From Daphnia carinata (taxonomy: Eukaryota; Arthropoda; Branchiopoda; Diplostraca; Daphniidae), in assembly GCF_022539665.2 (NCBI RefSeq), contig NC_081336.1:1178001-1242000 (forward strand): DNA of 64,000 nucleotides, given 5' to 3'. The translations under genes were made by a program, and so were the position numbers. The notes under the pieces are model-generated. The model made no database searches. It was not told the origin of the DNA and worked only from the letters and a program-made list of their open reading frames with translations. Each line of letters starts with the position of its first letter. The stretch's first letter is position 1. This document shows, piece after piece, positions 37,874 to 50,891 of this stretch.

Positions 37874-40800
37874 CTACGGGTACTTGAATATGTTGATGGA
37901 CTAGCTGAACTTTTCGGCCGGCGCGATCCGACGGGCCGGCGCCGGAGTCGGTGCTGGTGAAAACGGACGTGCCGCCATTGGCGTGCCGTAGGTTCAACTG
38001 GCTGCATCCGGCACCGTCGAAACTGTCCGTTTGAACGCCAGTGCCATTGTCGTTCTCTTCACGGCCGGCCTGGCCGTCTCCTTCCTCTTGCTCGTCATCG
38101 TCTTCGTCGTCAGACGCGCTATTCGAATTGTCCTGGCTGCCTTCCTCCTGGATGCCGTGATTGCGTCGACGTCCAGCTCGTGCGCTCTGGCGCGAACATT
38201 CGATCCAATAGCCGGGCGTCGGCGTGAAATTGTGAGGATAACCATCGCAAAATTCATCTTGAAAAAAAACAACAAAACAATCAAAACAAAACAAATTTAA
38301 AAGTCTTTACTACGATCGATAGTGGAACACTCGAGTTGAGGAGTTTCATAGAAAAAGAAAGGCCGTTTTTTTTTTTTTTTTTAGTAGATGGAGGACAATA
38401 GCGAACTCTCTTGGCTGAATCGGAAATGATTGTCTACTTTGAAAGTTAAGCGAGCCTTAACACTTCGACGTTGCACTCACGCAAACATCATTAACTTTTT
38501 TTTAAAAGATGTGTTTCCATCGACGAACGTTCGATATGTAGGACACGTGTGTGAGGGGAGAGGGGGTGGGGGAAACGCTTTCTGAATGAGGAATAAGAAG
38601 TTTGAGTTGATTTATTTTCAAAAAAGGCCGACCAAAACGAGACGTGTACTGGCGACGTCCATTGGGTTGCGCGGTTGCAGAAATCTAGTTGATATGTATA
38701 GAACTTCACATAGAGCCTCGTTCAATTATTCATGTGACCTCCATTAAAAAAAAAAAAAAAAAAAAAAAAACGAGACGGCCATCGGCCCTTTTTTCCTTTT
38801 TAAATATCCACCGCATCCGTCATGGAACTCTCTGCTCTACTCGATATCATTTTTTTTTTCAAAGATTGAAAACTATCGATTTGTAATGAAAATTTCGGCC
38901 AGACCACCCACGTGCCCGCCTCGTGGTTTGACGATGGCAGCTTCATTAATTCATAACGTGAATAATAAAAGAAAGAGGCCATCCTATTGGCTGGCCCTCT
39001 GCCGGACGAAATAAACAAGATAAGACATGTTGCCATCGTGTAGATGTGACGTCTTTCGGCTTTCACGTTCTCTCAGAGGATGTGCCATTTTTCTCGCAGC
39101 TTTTCTTTCGCCAACGGTCTGCATTACAAATGAGCATCTCCTCTCTCTCTCTCTCAACTCGTCCGGCTTTTTTGCTGACGAGAGGCAAAGAGAGAGAGAA
39201 GCCCTGCTGCGCGCTGTATCGTCCCTAGGCCCTCAACCACCGGATGATATCGATCTGACATAGACGTCGTCGTTTCACTTGGGCACAAGTTCCTTACTAA
39301 CCCCCCCCCCCCCACCCCGCTCTCTGAACCGTTTGCTGTCGTCATTCATCGAGGCTTTTTAGCACCGCCTAATGTTGTCCTAGGGTATTCCTATCTTGAC
39401 TTTCCTTGCCCCTATCACGATTTAAAAAACAAAAACAAAAAACAAAAAAACAAACAAGCGATAAACCATCATTAAAACTCCAGATTGCGAAGATAGAAAA
39501 TAGAAACGCCTACGGGATCTCTTGTACTTTGCAATGTCTTAACGTGTTATGCCACATTTAGAAGGCGGGGGCTTTTTAAAATAGGGCAGTTCCCTATTCC
39601 GGATGGGGGGAACTGGAAGGGGCTTTTCCGGATGTCGAAAGGAAGGAGAAAGCGAGGGGGCATCATCATCATCAGCTGTACTAGCATCGTAACATAGGCG
39701 ATTACATCGACGCGAACTCTTGTGTTACACGCATATGCCGAGCCAACAAGAGAAACAGCAACGTTCAGCATTTTCCGCTTGGCCTAACTGAAGTCATCCA
39801 ATTTTCGAGACGCGTGTGCTGGAAGGCGGCGTATATAAAAAAAAAAAAATGGCCGAACAAAGTCGGGAACGTTTAAAAATAAAAAAAAAAAAGATTTTTT
39901 TTTTTTTTCCTCTCGTGTACATTTTTCTTTCGTGCTGCGTAGAAAGAAAAGCAGCACGCCGGAATATTATACAAACAAGAAAAGAAAAAAAAAAAAAGGG
40001 AGCGATAGATGATTACACACCCAGCTCTCTTGTTCCTCTCTTTCTATCGTACGTCCCCCCCCCCCCCTTTTTTTTTTCTTCTTTTCTTTCCGCCATCGCC
40101 AAGCTTTTTTAATATCAAATACTTCCAGAGTTAATCATAAAAGAAGGAGAGAGAGAAGCTTTGCCGAACACAAGGAAGGCCGTTCGTTCGGTATTACAAA
40201 AACAACAACATAAAAAAAAAAAAAAAAAAAAAAAAAGAAAAGAAAAAGCCGGGCCACATATTGGGACCGGCATCAACAAGTTGATTGACATGGGGACCTG
40301 ACTAGGATTTCGCCCTCACAACCTTTAATCAATTTTTCAATTTTTTCTTTTTTTTTATTTTGACGAAATAAAAATAAAGCAAATACCTGAACAGGCTTGA
40401 GGCGGAAGCGGGAAGATGAGCGTGGTGCTACTCTTTCGTCGGGCGACGGCACAGCCGAGCGATTGCGGCTTGAAGCTGCGCAGTTGCTGCATAAAATCCG
40501 ACGACTCCATGAGGGCGACGTCGGCGAAATGGAGGTCGCAAAAGATTTGGTTCTTGAAGCGGCGCGCCCGCTTCTGGCTGGGGCCCGTCAGGTTGACGCC
40601 GCAAGCGTTGCAACGGAGGCACTCCTCGTGGTAGATGTTGTTGTCGTAGACGCTCGACGGCTCTGCATCGTCCACGTCAACGCCATCCACACACACGCAC
40701 GCACAAAACAAAACAAAAATCGTTAATTAAAAAAAACAAAAAAAAAAAAAAAAAAAACAAACTCGAATTTGAAAAAAAAACAAAAAATGGCCGCTTTCCT

Positions 40801-40948
40801 TTTTGAAAACACAAAAACTTTGGGAATGAATGAGATTCGCTTAACGTTCATGCCCTGAGGGGGGCAACGCCGCAGGGCATCCGGACGCACTGACGGTCGG
40901 CTCGATACTACTCACCGGTGCGCACCAGACTTCGCTACTATATAACGT

Positions 40949-40986
<38 letters not shown>

Positions 40987-42683
40987 GCTAGTGCAAGTTC
41001 ACTTGTGCTGTTACCATCTTGACTTCTTCTTTATTTATTTTTTTTTTTTTAACACAACTCTCTCTCTCTCCACAGCCATTTTCTTTTCTATGCAATTGCT
41101 GATGCTTTTTATTTGTTCGCCCCCCCCCCCCGACTCCTTCCAGTGTGCGCACACTACTAATGCACACGCACAAAAGGCCGATGATTACACACGAGGCGGG
41201 TTAACTGTCCGCCCTTTTTGCCCGCAACGAAACTTTCTTCTTCTTCTTACAGAACAAAACAAGCTGACAGCTCCCCACCCCCCCCACGGTTTTCATATAA
41301 AGCGCCTGTGGGGATTTCATCAAGAAAAAAAAAAAAAATGGCTGATAATCGAATGATGTGTACGGGGAAAAAAAAAATTACGCTCCTCACGGCTGGAATT
41401 CGATTTTCTTTAAGACGCAGCAGCACGAAGAGTTTCAAAAATTTCGAATTTTTTTTTTTTTTTTTTGCCTTGTTATCCAATTATTTAATAATAATAAGTT
41501 AATGAACTTTGCGATTTTCTAGCCGGCATTGCGAAATGATGTCCGACTTTACGTTATTGGCTTATTTAACCCTTTGCGCCCTCCCCCCCAAAGGACAATG
41601 TCTACAAATCGCTTTGAGTTTGAAGGTCTTCTATTCCCACACATTTTGCGTAGGTTTCCCCACCCCCACCCCCCCCCCCAAAAAAAAGATATTAATGACA
41701 TTTTTTTTTCCCTCTCCTCCAAAAGGTCCGTGTGTGTGTGTGTGTGCCGAAACGGCCAGCCGGACACTTACGTCTGCGGTCGCTATTAAAAAAGGTGAGA
41801 GTGGGGAGGGGGAGATAGTCGTGTCTCGCCATCAATTGTTTCAATTACAAACGTTTCTCCTAATGACGCTATTAGAGGGCGTTATTTATTTTTATTTTTA
41901 TTTTTTTTTGTACCTGTTTGAGTGCTCGTGTCGTAGAAAGCGGCCGTCGTTTCGACCGTCATGGTGGCGACGGTGCCGTCGCTGATCTGGGCGCAAGAGT
42001 CGCGCCGTCCGCGCGTTTTCGACAGCTCCTCCGATTGGGTCGACTGGCGTCGGAAATTTCGGCAGCGCATCATCTCCTCGGTGGTCGACTGGCGTCGGAA
42101 ACCGCGGGCGATGAGGATCTCTTCCGTCGTCGTCGACTGCCTCCTGCCGCCCATTCAAAATCAGAGATATGCAAATGATTGATGCATTTGTTTTTGTATA
42201 GAAATGGGAATAATAATAATAATTTTGTTTCACATCGATCTCAATAGATGGCGACGTGTTGAGTAATTGAATCTTTGCAGACGAATCCTCGTGCAGATGC
42301 GAGGGAAAGGTGGGGGGCGGGAGATTAGATTGACGTATATTTCATCAGCCTAGACAAGATGGAGTTCGTTTTCATGGAAAGCCTTACTGTCAAATTAAGC
42401 GATGCGTCGGGATCTTTACGGTGAGTGCATCGAACAAGAGCACAAAGAAAAAGAGAGAGAGAGAGAGAGAGAGTGAACTTTTGACTGGGGATGAAGAACG
42501 ACAGGTAGGGACGAATAAAGTGGGAGGAGCCTAAGTGTGTCTGCATATTTCAAAAGCGTGCAGCACAAAGAAGTGAATGTTTTATAGCCAGATCAACAAG
42601 GAATACGACCAGGGGGTCCGAATCCGTTCCAACTAGGCAATTCTTTTGTTTTTGTTTTGCTACACGTAGACTCACGAATCACG

Positions 42684-42714
<31 letters not shown>

Positions 42715-45700
42715 AAATTTTTATAAGGTTAAACTGGCAACGACGCATCATTCCCACCCCACCCCCTCAATTAGTAGAGAAAAGAAAATCGACCAAACTT
42801 TGATTGTCACATTTAAAAATATGATACTCCCTTGTTTTGTTTTTTAACGCTTACGTGTTTATCCCAACGCTGAGACATTACGCCATTGTTGCCATATTTC
42901 TTTAAATATTTCTTTTTTTTTTTTTGGTTTGTTTAGCCGACAGGTTTCTACGTTCTCACGTCAACGAAGCCTTTTCACGAAGAGGGGAAGAAAAAAAAAA
43001 AAGGTGCGATCTATCCAATCGAAGGTTAGGTTAAGAGTTGTTGGATCGTTATTTACGAGCTTTTTACAAGTGGCTCCGTTTCGTCGTGCCGTCTACCCTT
43101 TTCTTATTCCCCCCCTTTCTTACGTCACGCAGGTTAGCGCTCTCTCCCCTCCCAGCCCTAAACACACACGACAGCCTGAAATATCGACTCACGCCACACA
43201 TCCTCCTTTTTTTTTCCCCTTTCCCAAAAATCCACTATGAATAATTGGGAAGAACAGCTCAAAAAAAAAAAAAAAAAAATAATTCTTAACCATCAAATTC
43301 GGATATCATCCTCTTTTTTTTGTTTTTTTTTTCCTACGTGGATGATTACGAAAACATGTGCGTGATCGATCGATGGATAATGTCGTGCGTCGCAAAACAT
43401 CGTATCAAGTGTTGCTCGTTAAAAACCTCGTCGCTACGCGTCAATGTTTACAGTTTGAACGAAAAAACTGTCGGCTACTTGTCGGCGATTGCATCAACAT
43501 GTCGACATCGATTTTCTTACGTTAAAAAAAAAAAAAAATAATAAATAAATAACATTAAACATTAGGAAATTAAAAGAGTGGGATATAAACAAATTTACCT
43601 GAGACTCGGCTCTTTGGGCGACGGTTCCCTGGAGCTGCACGTCGAGCTGCTCTCCGAACGAGACGGTTTAGTTGTCGTTGCTTTGGAACCTCGTCTGCTT
43701 CGACTTCTGTACACACACACACACACGCACGCACGCACGCACAAGCACGCCACACGCACCACGCGTATACACACACACACACAGATACAACGTAACACAC
43801 ACGAAAAAAAAACAAGAGACAAACGAAAAAACGTGGAGGAGTCGACATCGACAAGCAGAAGACGGAATGGAGAATTGAAAAGATAAAAGAAAAAATAAAT
43901 CGAGTGTGTCGATTGCGAAATCGAAATAGCAGACGAACATTTGCTATTTTTTTTTTTTTTTTTTTTTTAAGTAACAAGATGTGGGGGGGGGGGGGGAAGG
44001 GATTCAATTCGAAACGTCATGTTGTCCGGTGCAAATGATAACAAGTCGCATTTCATTTTTTTTTTTTTTTGTTTTTGATTTCTTATTCAAATTCATGACG
44101 GCCCCATGGCGCCGCCGTTGTTCGAAATGAATGAAACATCAAAACGTTTTCGCTCGTCATTTGACGTTCGGTGCGCGTCATTACGTCCATTCCATATGAT
44201 TCGTCAAAACAATCATTCCAGTATGTTGTTGTTGTTGTTTTTGCGATAAACATTTAAATGTTTTGTTTGTTTTGTTTTGTTTTTTTTTTGCATTGGAACG
44301 GAATAATAAATAGTGTCTCCCCCCCCCCCTTTTTTTTGTTGATGCGGCTGTCAATTGTTTTTTTTTTTTTTGGCTTTCGGGCATAAACATCGTGAATGAA
44401 ATGGGCAAATGTATCGACACTGGCAGATGACACAATGTTTATATAAAAATTTTATGGAAAGAGAGGCTCGCAACGTATTGATCGAGCGATCGGGAGAAAG
44501 GGGGGGGGGGGCAGAAAAAGTGGGAGGAAAGCGACGCAAACGTCAAACTTCTTTTCAATTATCGAATGGAATGAGATTGAAACATTTTTTTTTTTTTTTT
44601 TTTTTTTTTTAGCCCGTGGATGTAAATGCAATTCATTCTCGTTGAAATTGCCTTTGCCAACATTACGCAACCGACCAGCCCCACACGCATAAAAAAAAGG
44701 GGGGGGTGGGGGCGGGAATGAATGCCAATAATATAAAATTTAAAAAAAAAAAAACGAAAACTTTGGGTGGAAACGGAAATAGAAATGAAAAAGAGATGGA
44801 CTCACTTGAAAATATCTTCGGTCGTCGTCGATTGGCGGCGGATGCGGCTGCCGCGGGGAGAGGATCCGTCTCCGCCGCACTCGCCGTCCGGGCTGAGATG
44901 GGGACGAGAGTCGCGGCGGCCGCGGAGTTTCGAAGTGCTGCCCAGGAGGCCGCTGGCACCGCTGAGGGCTTCTTCGGCCGCAGAGTCGGGCGAGAGCGAG
45001 TCGCGGTGCGTTTGCAAAGCGGCCATCAACGTGGCCGCTGGTGGCGCATCGGGCGATAAAAAAGGGCGCGATCCTCTTCTGCCCGTCTTGCCGCCAATCG
45101 GAATGCCTATTCAATCCCAATCACATGACATACACACGTGCGAATTAATTTTAAGTACCATACACGTAAATCGCAAAATCCAGATTCAAAAAAAAAAAAA
45201 AAAACAAAAAAAAAAACGCTTTTCTCGCTACGCAAACGAATTTCGTCACTGGATTTCCTTATAGATATTGAATGAATGAAGGTATCTTTTGAATCAAAAA
45301 CATTTGCATAATCGTTTCGATGGTTTAAAAAAAAAAAAAAAAAAAAAAGCGATGGCTAAGGGAAAATGGTTGCGCTTGCGCGGCAGATTTCCCTAACAGG
45401 AACGGGGACAACTGGAGGGATTCGACGAAGCATCAAGACAGAGCCATCTAGCGGTCGATCTTGTAGGCTCTTGGCACGTCGCATCCTGGACACTCGACAC
45501 TTATTCGTGGAGGAAGCCGCCAAGCGCTGCTCGTCAGTCATTTGTTTTCTTTCTGAAGACCTCCCTTCCCCTTTTGGGTTTCACGTGGGCGAGTGTACAC
45601 TCAACGGGGGGTGCAACTCTGCGAGTACAATCACTCGAAAACAAAAAAAAAAAAGAAACACGAACACAAGAGAGCCAATCCCACTCCACTTGTCCTTTAC

Positions 45701-47278
45701 TCCGCTCCTCTCTCCTACCCCTCCACCTTTCTCTCCTGTTAAATTACAAGTAGAGCAACACTCTTTATTCTGACCTTCTAAAGTGCTAATAGCTTCCGGG
45801 AGGGGGATGCTACTTGCTACTCTTTCCACGCCATTTTTCACGCACGAAAAATCATCGATCGTTCACCAAACATCCGGAAGAAGAGAGAAGGCGGGAAAAA
45901 AAAAAAAAAAAAAATACCTTCGTCTAAGGTGGTCGACTGTCTCCGCAGACGTGGTAAGCGGCCCGACGCAGACGGACTGCTGCAACAGGGACGTTCGGGC
46001 GAAACGGACGGCCTGGATCGTCGGCGGTGCCGACTGACGCCCAGCGTTGCCAATTCGACAACGACGGGCGTGGCAGACACGACGGGAGCGTTGATGGACG
46101 TCGTGCTCTCCGTCGACGGTGCGCTCGTCAGCAGAATCGGTTTGACGAACTCGTCCGGTGCGACGACAACGGCGCACGAAGACGGGCCGCAATGATTGTT
46201 GTTGTTGTTGTTGTTGTTGCCACTGCCGCTGCCGCCAACCATCGATCCGCCGAACGGGCTCGTGCTGCGGCCTTCCGGGCTGGGCGGGATGCTGGTGGCG
46301 CTGAAGATGGGGCACAGGCTGTGATCGGGCGACGTGCCGCAATTGGCCGTCGACGTCGTGACGAGTTGGCACCGGGGCGAGGTGGGTAACGAGCCCTGAA
46401 CGGGGCTGAGCTGTCGGGGCGACGAAGGCGATCCATGGCCTTGCCTTGCGCCGTAAAAATTGGACGCAGAAGACGCCGACCCGGCCGACCCGGCCGACGT
46501 GCAAGGGAAGGTCGGGCTGGCGGGCGCCAGGCCCAATCCGCTGGGCGACGTAGCCACGGTCGACGTGGCAGCCCCGCACCCGGCCGACGAATGTTGAGAG
46601 GTGCTCGCACCTGGCCTCGTCGATGCGGCGCTGTTCCTGGCCAGCGGCGATATGCCCGAACAGCGACGTCGCGATAGGAAGCCAATAGAGTCGTGTCGCT
46701 CTTTCAATCTCTCCCTGAGCGCTTGGCTCAGTTCCACCGTTTGTGTGGGCACGTTCCCGTCCACCGACTGCCTCTGAATGCCCTGCAAATCCACACACAA
46801 AAATGAATATCAATACAAAAAAAAAAAAAAAAAAAAAAACATCGGGAATCAATAGGTGCTGCATTTCGCATCCCCGCAAAAGCGCAAAAGAAATGGGGGG
46901 GAGGAGAGCAAACTAAAGACTTTTGATCTGCTGTTACTAGATTAAGTTTGCACTTTGATGTGTGTGAGTATAGTAGTACACGTAACCGTTGGGATCGTGT
47001 GTGCGTCATCATGCCACCCCCTGTTTTCCTTTGAAATAAACGCCTACGTAAAAGAGAAGAGCGACGCTTCTGATTCCATCGATTTTAAGTTTGTAGTTTT
47101 CCATCTTTTGATCAATTTGCAAAAAAAAAAAAAAAAAAAGGAAAAAATTCTATGGTTTGTGCAAACTATTTGGGAGCCATTGTTTCTCTTAGGGGGGGGG
47201 GGGACTGTACGTTGCTGGATTTGATGATAGGACGCGTAGGATCGATTCCTATTGTTATTCAATAAAAAAAAATTTAAA

Positions 47279-47314
<36 letters not shown>

Positions 47315-48806
47315 CCGCTGAGCTATTCGTCCGGCTAATGGCCGGAGTTGGTAATGAACTGTCGCGATCTCGTCTCGACAGTAAAAACTGGAATTTGCTG
47401 ATGTCCAAACCGACCGAACTTCCAGACACGGAACCGCCGGACCCAACACCTGAATCCCTCCTTCCTCCCTACAAAATAATAATCAAATATTTAAACTTTA
47501 AAAACAAAAAAAAGGGCGCGAAATTTAAAGTTTGGCAAAAGGAAATTCAAAAAAGAAAAAAAAAAAAAGAAAGGAAGATGATTGAATCGTGGAAATCGAG
47601 TGCCCGTCAAGCCTGAATAATGTGTTTATGAGCCCCAGCCATCCATCCATCCGGAGCAGATGTATATATATATATATACACACACACAGAGACAGAGAGA
47701 GAGAGAACGAAGGAAAGGAAAGGGGAGAGGTAGTTTTAGACTTGTTCGAGTGTGTTACGGTTCGATACGTCAACGAATGCTATCCAGCCCCGTTATTAGA
47801 CACGTATAGCCTTTGGCACCGTTTTGACGTCTTCTCCAGGGGGGGAGGGGGGGGGGAGGGAATGGGCTAAAGGTGACGAATGTTCCGGATGATGCTGATA
47901 ACATTTGCCACCGCAGCCCTCACAGCCAAAGAGCAAAAAAAAAAAAGACGACGGTAATAAGAAAGAAAAAAAAAAAAAAAAAGAACGATGAAATGATAGG
48001 ACACACATTTAAAAGAAAAACTCTTTCCCGAGTTCATCAAACCAAATTTTGAGATCAATCAATAACATTCCGTCATTCATTCCGGCCAAATGGCCATTTT
48101 TGGGCCTCAAGTTCTTTCCCGCCGTGTTGCCATTTTCAATTTAAATTGTTTTCTTTTTTTTTTTTTTTTTTTTTTTTTTTTGGAAATTTGTTTGTAAAAT
48201 GTAAATATACCGATCGCTTGGGAAAGGCTGCCGTCATCGATTCTCGCCGTTTGCGCAACTTGTCGCCGTCCATGGCGGCAGAATTGGCGGCGGCGCTCGA
48301 CGACGGACCGCTAGTCGTCGATGATTGGCGCCGGATCCACGGCAAGTTGCCGAAAGCCATATCCACCAGTGATTCGCGACGGCCCGTGGCGGCTCTCGAT
48401 CTCGACGTGTTATTGCCCGTCGCTGGCCCACCTGTTTTTACAAGAAAAATTCAATCAATTTAAATTTTTTTTTTACTTTTCTTTCATTTTAGAAAAACAA
48501 AACAAAACAAAACAAAACAAAGATAAAATAAATATGTTAATTTGTTTTTCCCCCACTCTTCGGTCATTGTACACACACAAAAAAAAAAAAAAAAATTGAA
48601 CGGGATGTTTTTGGGGGTTTTGAGAGAGAGACCGAGGGGCCGTGGCCGGGCGGGGGGTGCATGCGCCGCTGCACGGCAGTGAGATTATTGAGCGAGTCTT
48701 TTTTGGCGGAGGAGAGAGAGAAGGTGGTGGCGAACAACGGAGCGAATGGCTGCAGCTCTCTTGATAAACATTACAAAAGGGCTGCACTGAAAATCATAAA
48801 AACACA

Positions 48807-48837
<31 letters not shown>

Positions 48838-50891
48838 GATGTTCCTTCCGTTTCTTTCGAAAAATGTCCGTCTCATCCGACTTGCTATTATCGATCATTA
48901 TTATTTTTATTTTTTTTTTTTTTTTGAGGGAAAACAAAAGAAGGTCGGCACAGTTTGCTCTCCCCCGTTAAAAAAAAAAAAAAAGAGAAATAGAAAATTA
49001 TTTCAGCTTTAAAAAAAAAAAAAAAAAAAAGAGGGCGTGGCCAATCACCTTGGGTGGATGATGCAACCGACGTGTTGTTGTGATGGCTCGAATTGGACTT
49101 GTCCTTGGTGCCCCATAACAAGTCCGTAATCTGGGCAAGAGATGACCGTCTCCGATTGCCATCACGTCCGCTGCCCGTCGTTCCAGGCGGTGAAGTTTCG
49201 CGTACCGTCCTGAAAATCGATTTCAATAAATTCACAAAAGATAAACAGAAATTCATTAAAACTTTCAAAAGAATCATCGATAATGTACAAAATTATTGAA
49301 TCGATCGACAACGGGTCCACATTCACATCCCCCCCCCCCCCCCCCCTTTTTTTTTTTTTTAAAATGAAAAGAAGGTGAAATTAGTCGATGATTGAATGAA
49401 ACGTCGTTTTTTTTTTTTTTTTTTTTTAGGAGAGTCTAATGAGGGGAGCGTTCGTGTTACGATGGAAGAGAAGCACATGGATAAGAAAAGAGGGGGGAAA
49501 GGTCGATGCTTAATTATCGATAGTCGAATAACATCTCAAAATGTGAATGACATTTTCAACAAATCATCGCAAGTCATGGAGGACACACAGTTGCACTCAC
49601 TCCACGCATGTTGGATGAAAAGCTACGACATACATTATTAGATTTGCTACTACACAACTGGGGGCGGGGGGGGGGGGGGAGTAGGATGGCCGGAAGAGAA
49701 AAGAAAAATCTGATTGATCCCATTCACCCGGCTTTTAAGATTGATAGCAAACGTCATTTACACACACAAAATTACGTCAGTTGCTCTGGCCTGCAGGCAA
49801 AATATTTATGGACTTCCATCTTGTTTTGTTTTTTGTTTTTTTTCCTTATTTCGTATAGCCATTGACACACAAATTTAAAAAAGGGACCTGTGGATACAAA
49901 TATGTTTTGTTTTTTTTAAATAAAAAAGTTTTAAAAAACGAAATTCGTCTGCTACAACGCCCAACAGTTATTGACCCACAGAGTTTGAATCAACAGTAGA
50001 ATTCAAGTGCAACTTACGTTAACTAACTGATTTTTCTTTTTCTTTTTTTTTTTTTCGTTCCAACGTCACGACATGCAGAGTGTACGTGACTGCTAATTGA
50101 CTCCCCCCCCCACACACACACATTGCTGGCGAAATAATAGTTCCACCTACACCCCCGCATCATGAAAATTTTTATCTTTTTCAAAAGGGACAAAAATAGA
50201 AGCCCAGCTAACAAAAAAAAAAAAAAACGGCCATTTCACGATTCAAACTGCTTCTCTTGCTATTTTTTTCCTAAGGACCACCTACTCCCTTGTCCTATTC
50301 AAAAGCAATGACGTCACGTCTATTGACTTTCCTAATGCCCCCCAAAAAAGCTTTGAAATCACAAAACAATCTAATAAGAAAATTATAAAAAAAAATAAAA
50401 AAAATAAAAATGAAAGAAATAAATCGAAAAGAGTTTTTTTTTTTTTTTTTTTTTATATATATACCTTGGCGGGCTGACGGCTCTGAATTGGGTAGCAGAG
50501 TCGCGCCGGCCGAGCCTGGTACGAAGCGCTGTGAGAGCATTGGGTCCTTCAAAGTCACGGACGAGCTCGTCAATACCGTTTCCGCCTTGCCACACGAGTC
50601 CCACCTGTGATCGGGGCAAAGGAAAGACAAAACAATGCAACTCAACATGGTCAATACAAAAACTCCTACTTCCCCATTGTCTATAAAAAAAAAAAATAAA
50701 AAAAAATAAATCAATCAAATCAAATAAAGGGAGACTCGGGTGGGTCATCGAGTCCAACATGGCCGGCCAAAAAGGAATGGGACACGTTTTCTTTTTTGCT
50801 TGATTAGTTCTATTTGATTCAAAACATTTTGATTTACCTGGTGGGTCAAGATGGGCAGATTGCAGACAAAGCAGACCACCTGCGAAGACAT
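33752..50891 (-). CDS. LIM - RRxS-repeat - RapGAP - BTB-BACK multidomain protein
   Basis: Twenty-two exons, every junction in phase, 1,791 residues: 50891-50838, 50604-50465, 49209-49049, 48431-48211, 47468-47316, 46782-45918, 45106-44806, 43706-43599, 42143-41914, 40662-40387, 38257-37884, 37637-37405, 37259-37079, 36955-36811, 36675-36536, 36442-36281, 36207-35963, 35465-35241, 35152-34988, 34903-34761, 34687-34353, 34270-33752. Exon 1 has the first LIM pair (CFVC); the rest of LIM ([23 protein letters not shown]) is in exon 10. Exons 2-9 (residues about 19-744) are Ser-rich and repeat RRQS/RRDS/RRES. Exon 11 is acidic. Exons 13-17 are a RapGAP domain ([42 protein letters not shown], holding the Asn thumb). 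Exons 18-22 are BTB-BACK ([38 protein letters not shown]). Predicted role: a Rap-inactivating, kinase-regulated scaffold. Insect serine-enriched BTB proteins (gprs) may be relatives of the C-terminal half. Confidence 0.85.
40387..40662 (-). CDS. LIM-completing exon with tandem acceptor
   Basis: Supplies the second half of finger 1 (HEEC) and all of finger 2 of the LIM domain, then [20 protein letters not shown]. The acceptor reads GATGCAGAG, so two AG dinucleotides 2 bases apart are available. The first gives phase 1, fitting donors of exons 3, 6 and 9. The second gives phase 0, which would join exon 1 directly and place 18 residues between the two zinc half-sites, normal for LIM. Confidence 0.75.
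40949..40984. repeat. AC dinucleotide microsatellite
   Basis: About 18 AC units in the intron upstream of the LIM-completing exon of the RapGAP-BTB gene. Similar AC tracts occur at about 43710-43790 in the same gene. Confidence 0.9.
41914..49209 (-). CDS. Cassette exons encoding repeated RRxS motifs (exons 3-9 of the RapGAP-BTB gene)
   Basis: Seven in-phase exons in this span encode a disordered Ser/Arg-rich region. Repeats seen: RRRSSLAQ (exon 3); [16 protein letters not shown] and RRESMTA (exon 4); RRDSGVG (exon 5); [14 protein letters not shown] and RRQSTTLDE (exon 6); RRGSRP, RRDSRP and [10 protein letters not shown] (exon 7); RRGSKA (exon 8); [28 protein letters not shown] and RRDSCAQ (exon 9). 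RRxS is the classic basophilic (PKA/AKT-type) kinase site and often a 14-3-3 ligand. Exons 5 (153 bases) and 8 (108 bases) are symmetric and can be skipped without frame change. Same gene as the entry at 33752-50891; listed for its own features. Confidence 0.8.
42448..42474. repeat. GA dinucleotide microsatellite
   Basis: A GA run within the intron between exons 8 and 9 of the RapGAP-BTB gene. GA/CT tracts also occur at 39146-39158, 51119-51136 and 54240-54259; GAGA tracts can bind GAGA factor in arthropods, but nothing here shows function. Confidence 0.8.
46196..46220 (+). repeat. GTT trinucleotide repeat coding for polyasparagine
   Basis: A run of GTT units on the plus strand reads as a stretch of eight Asn on the minus strand inside exon 6 of the RapGAP-BTB gene. 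Length polymorphism in-frame is likely. Confidence 0.7.

Noticed and set aside
45838-46879. Second long minus-strand frame overlapping exon 6 of the RapGAP-BTB gene
   Set aside because: An out-of-frame shadow of the exon; only the other frame keeps phase with both neighbouring exons and shows the RRxS repeats.
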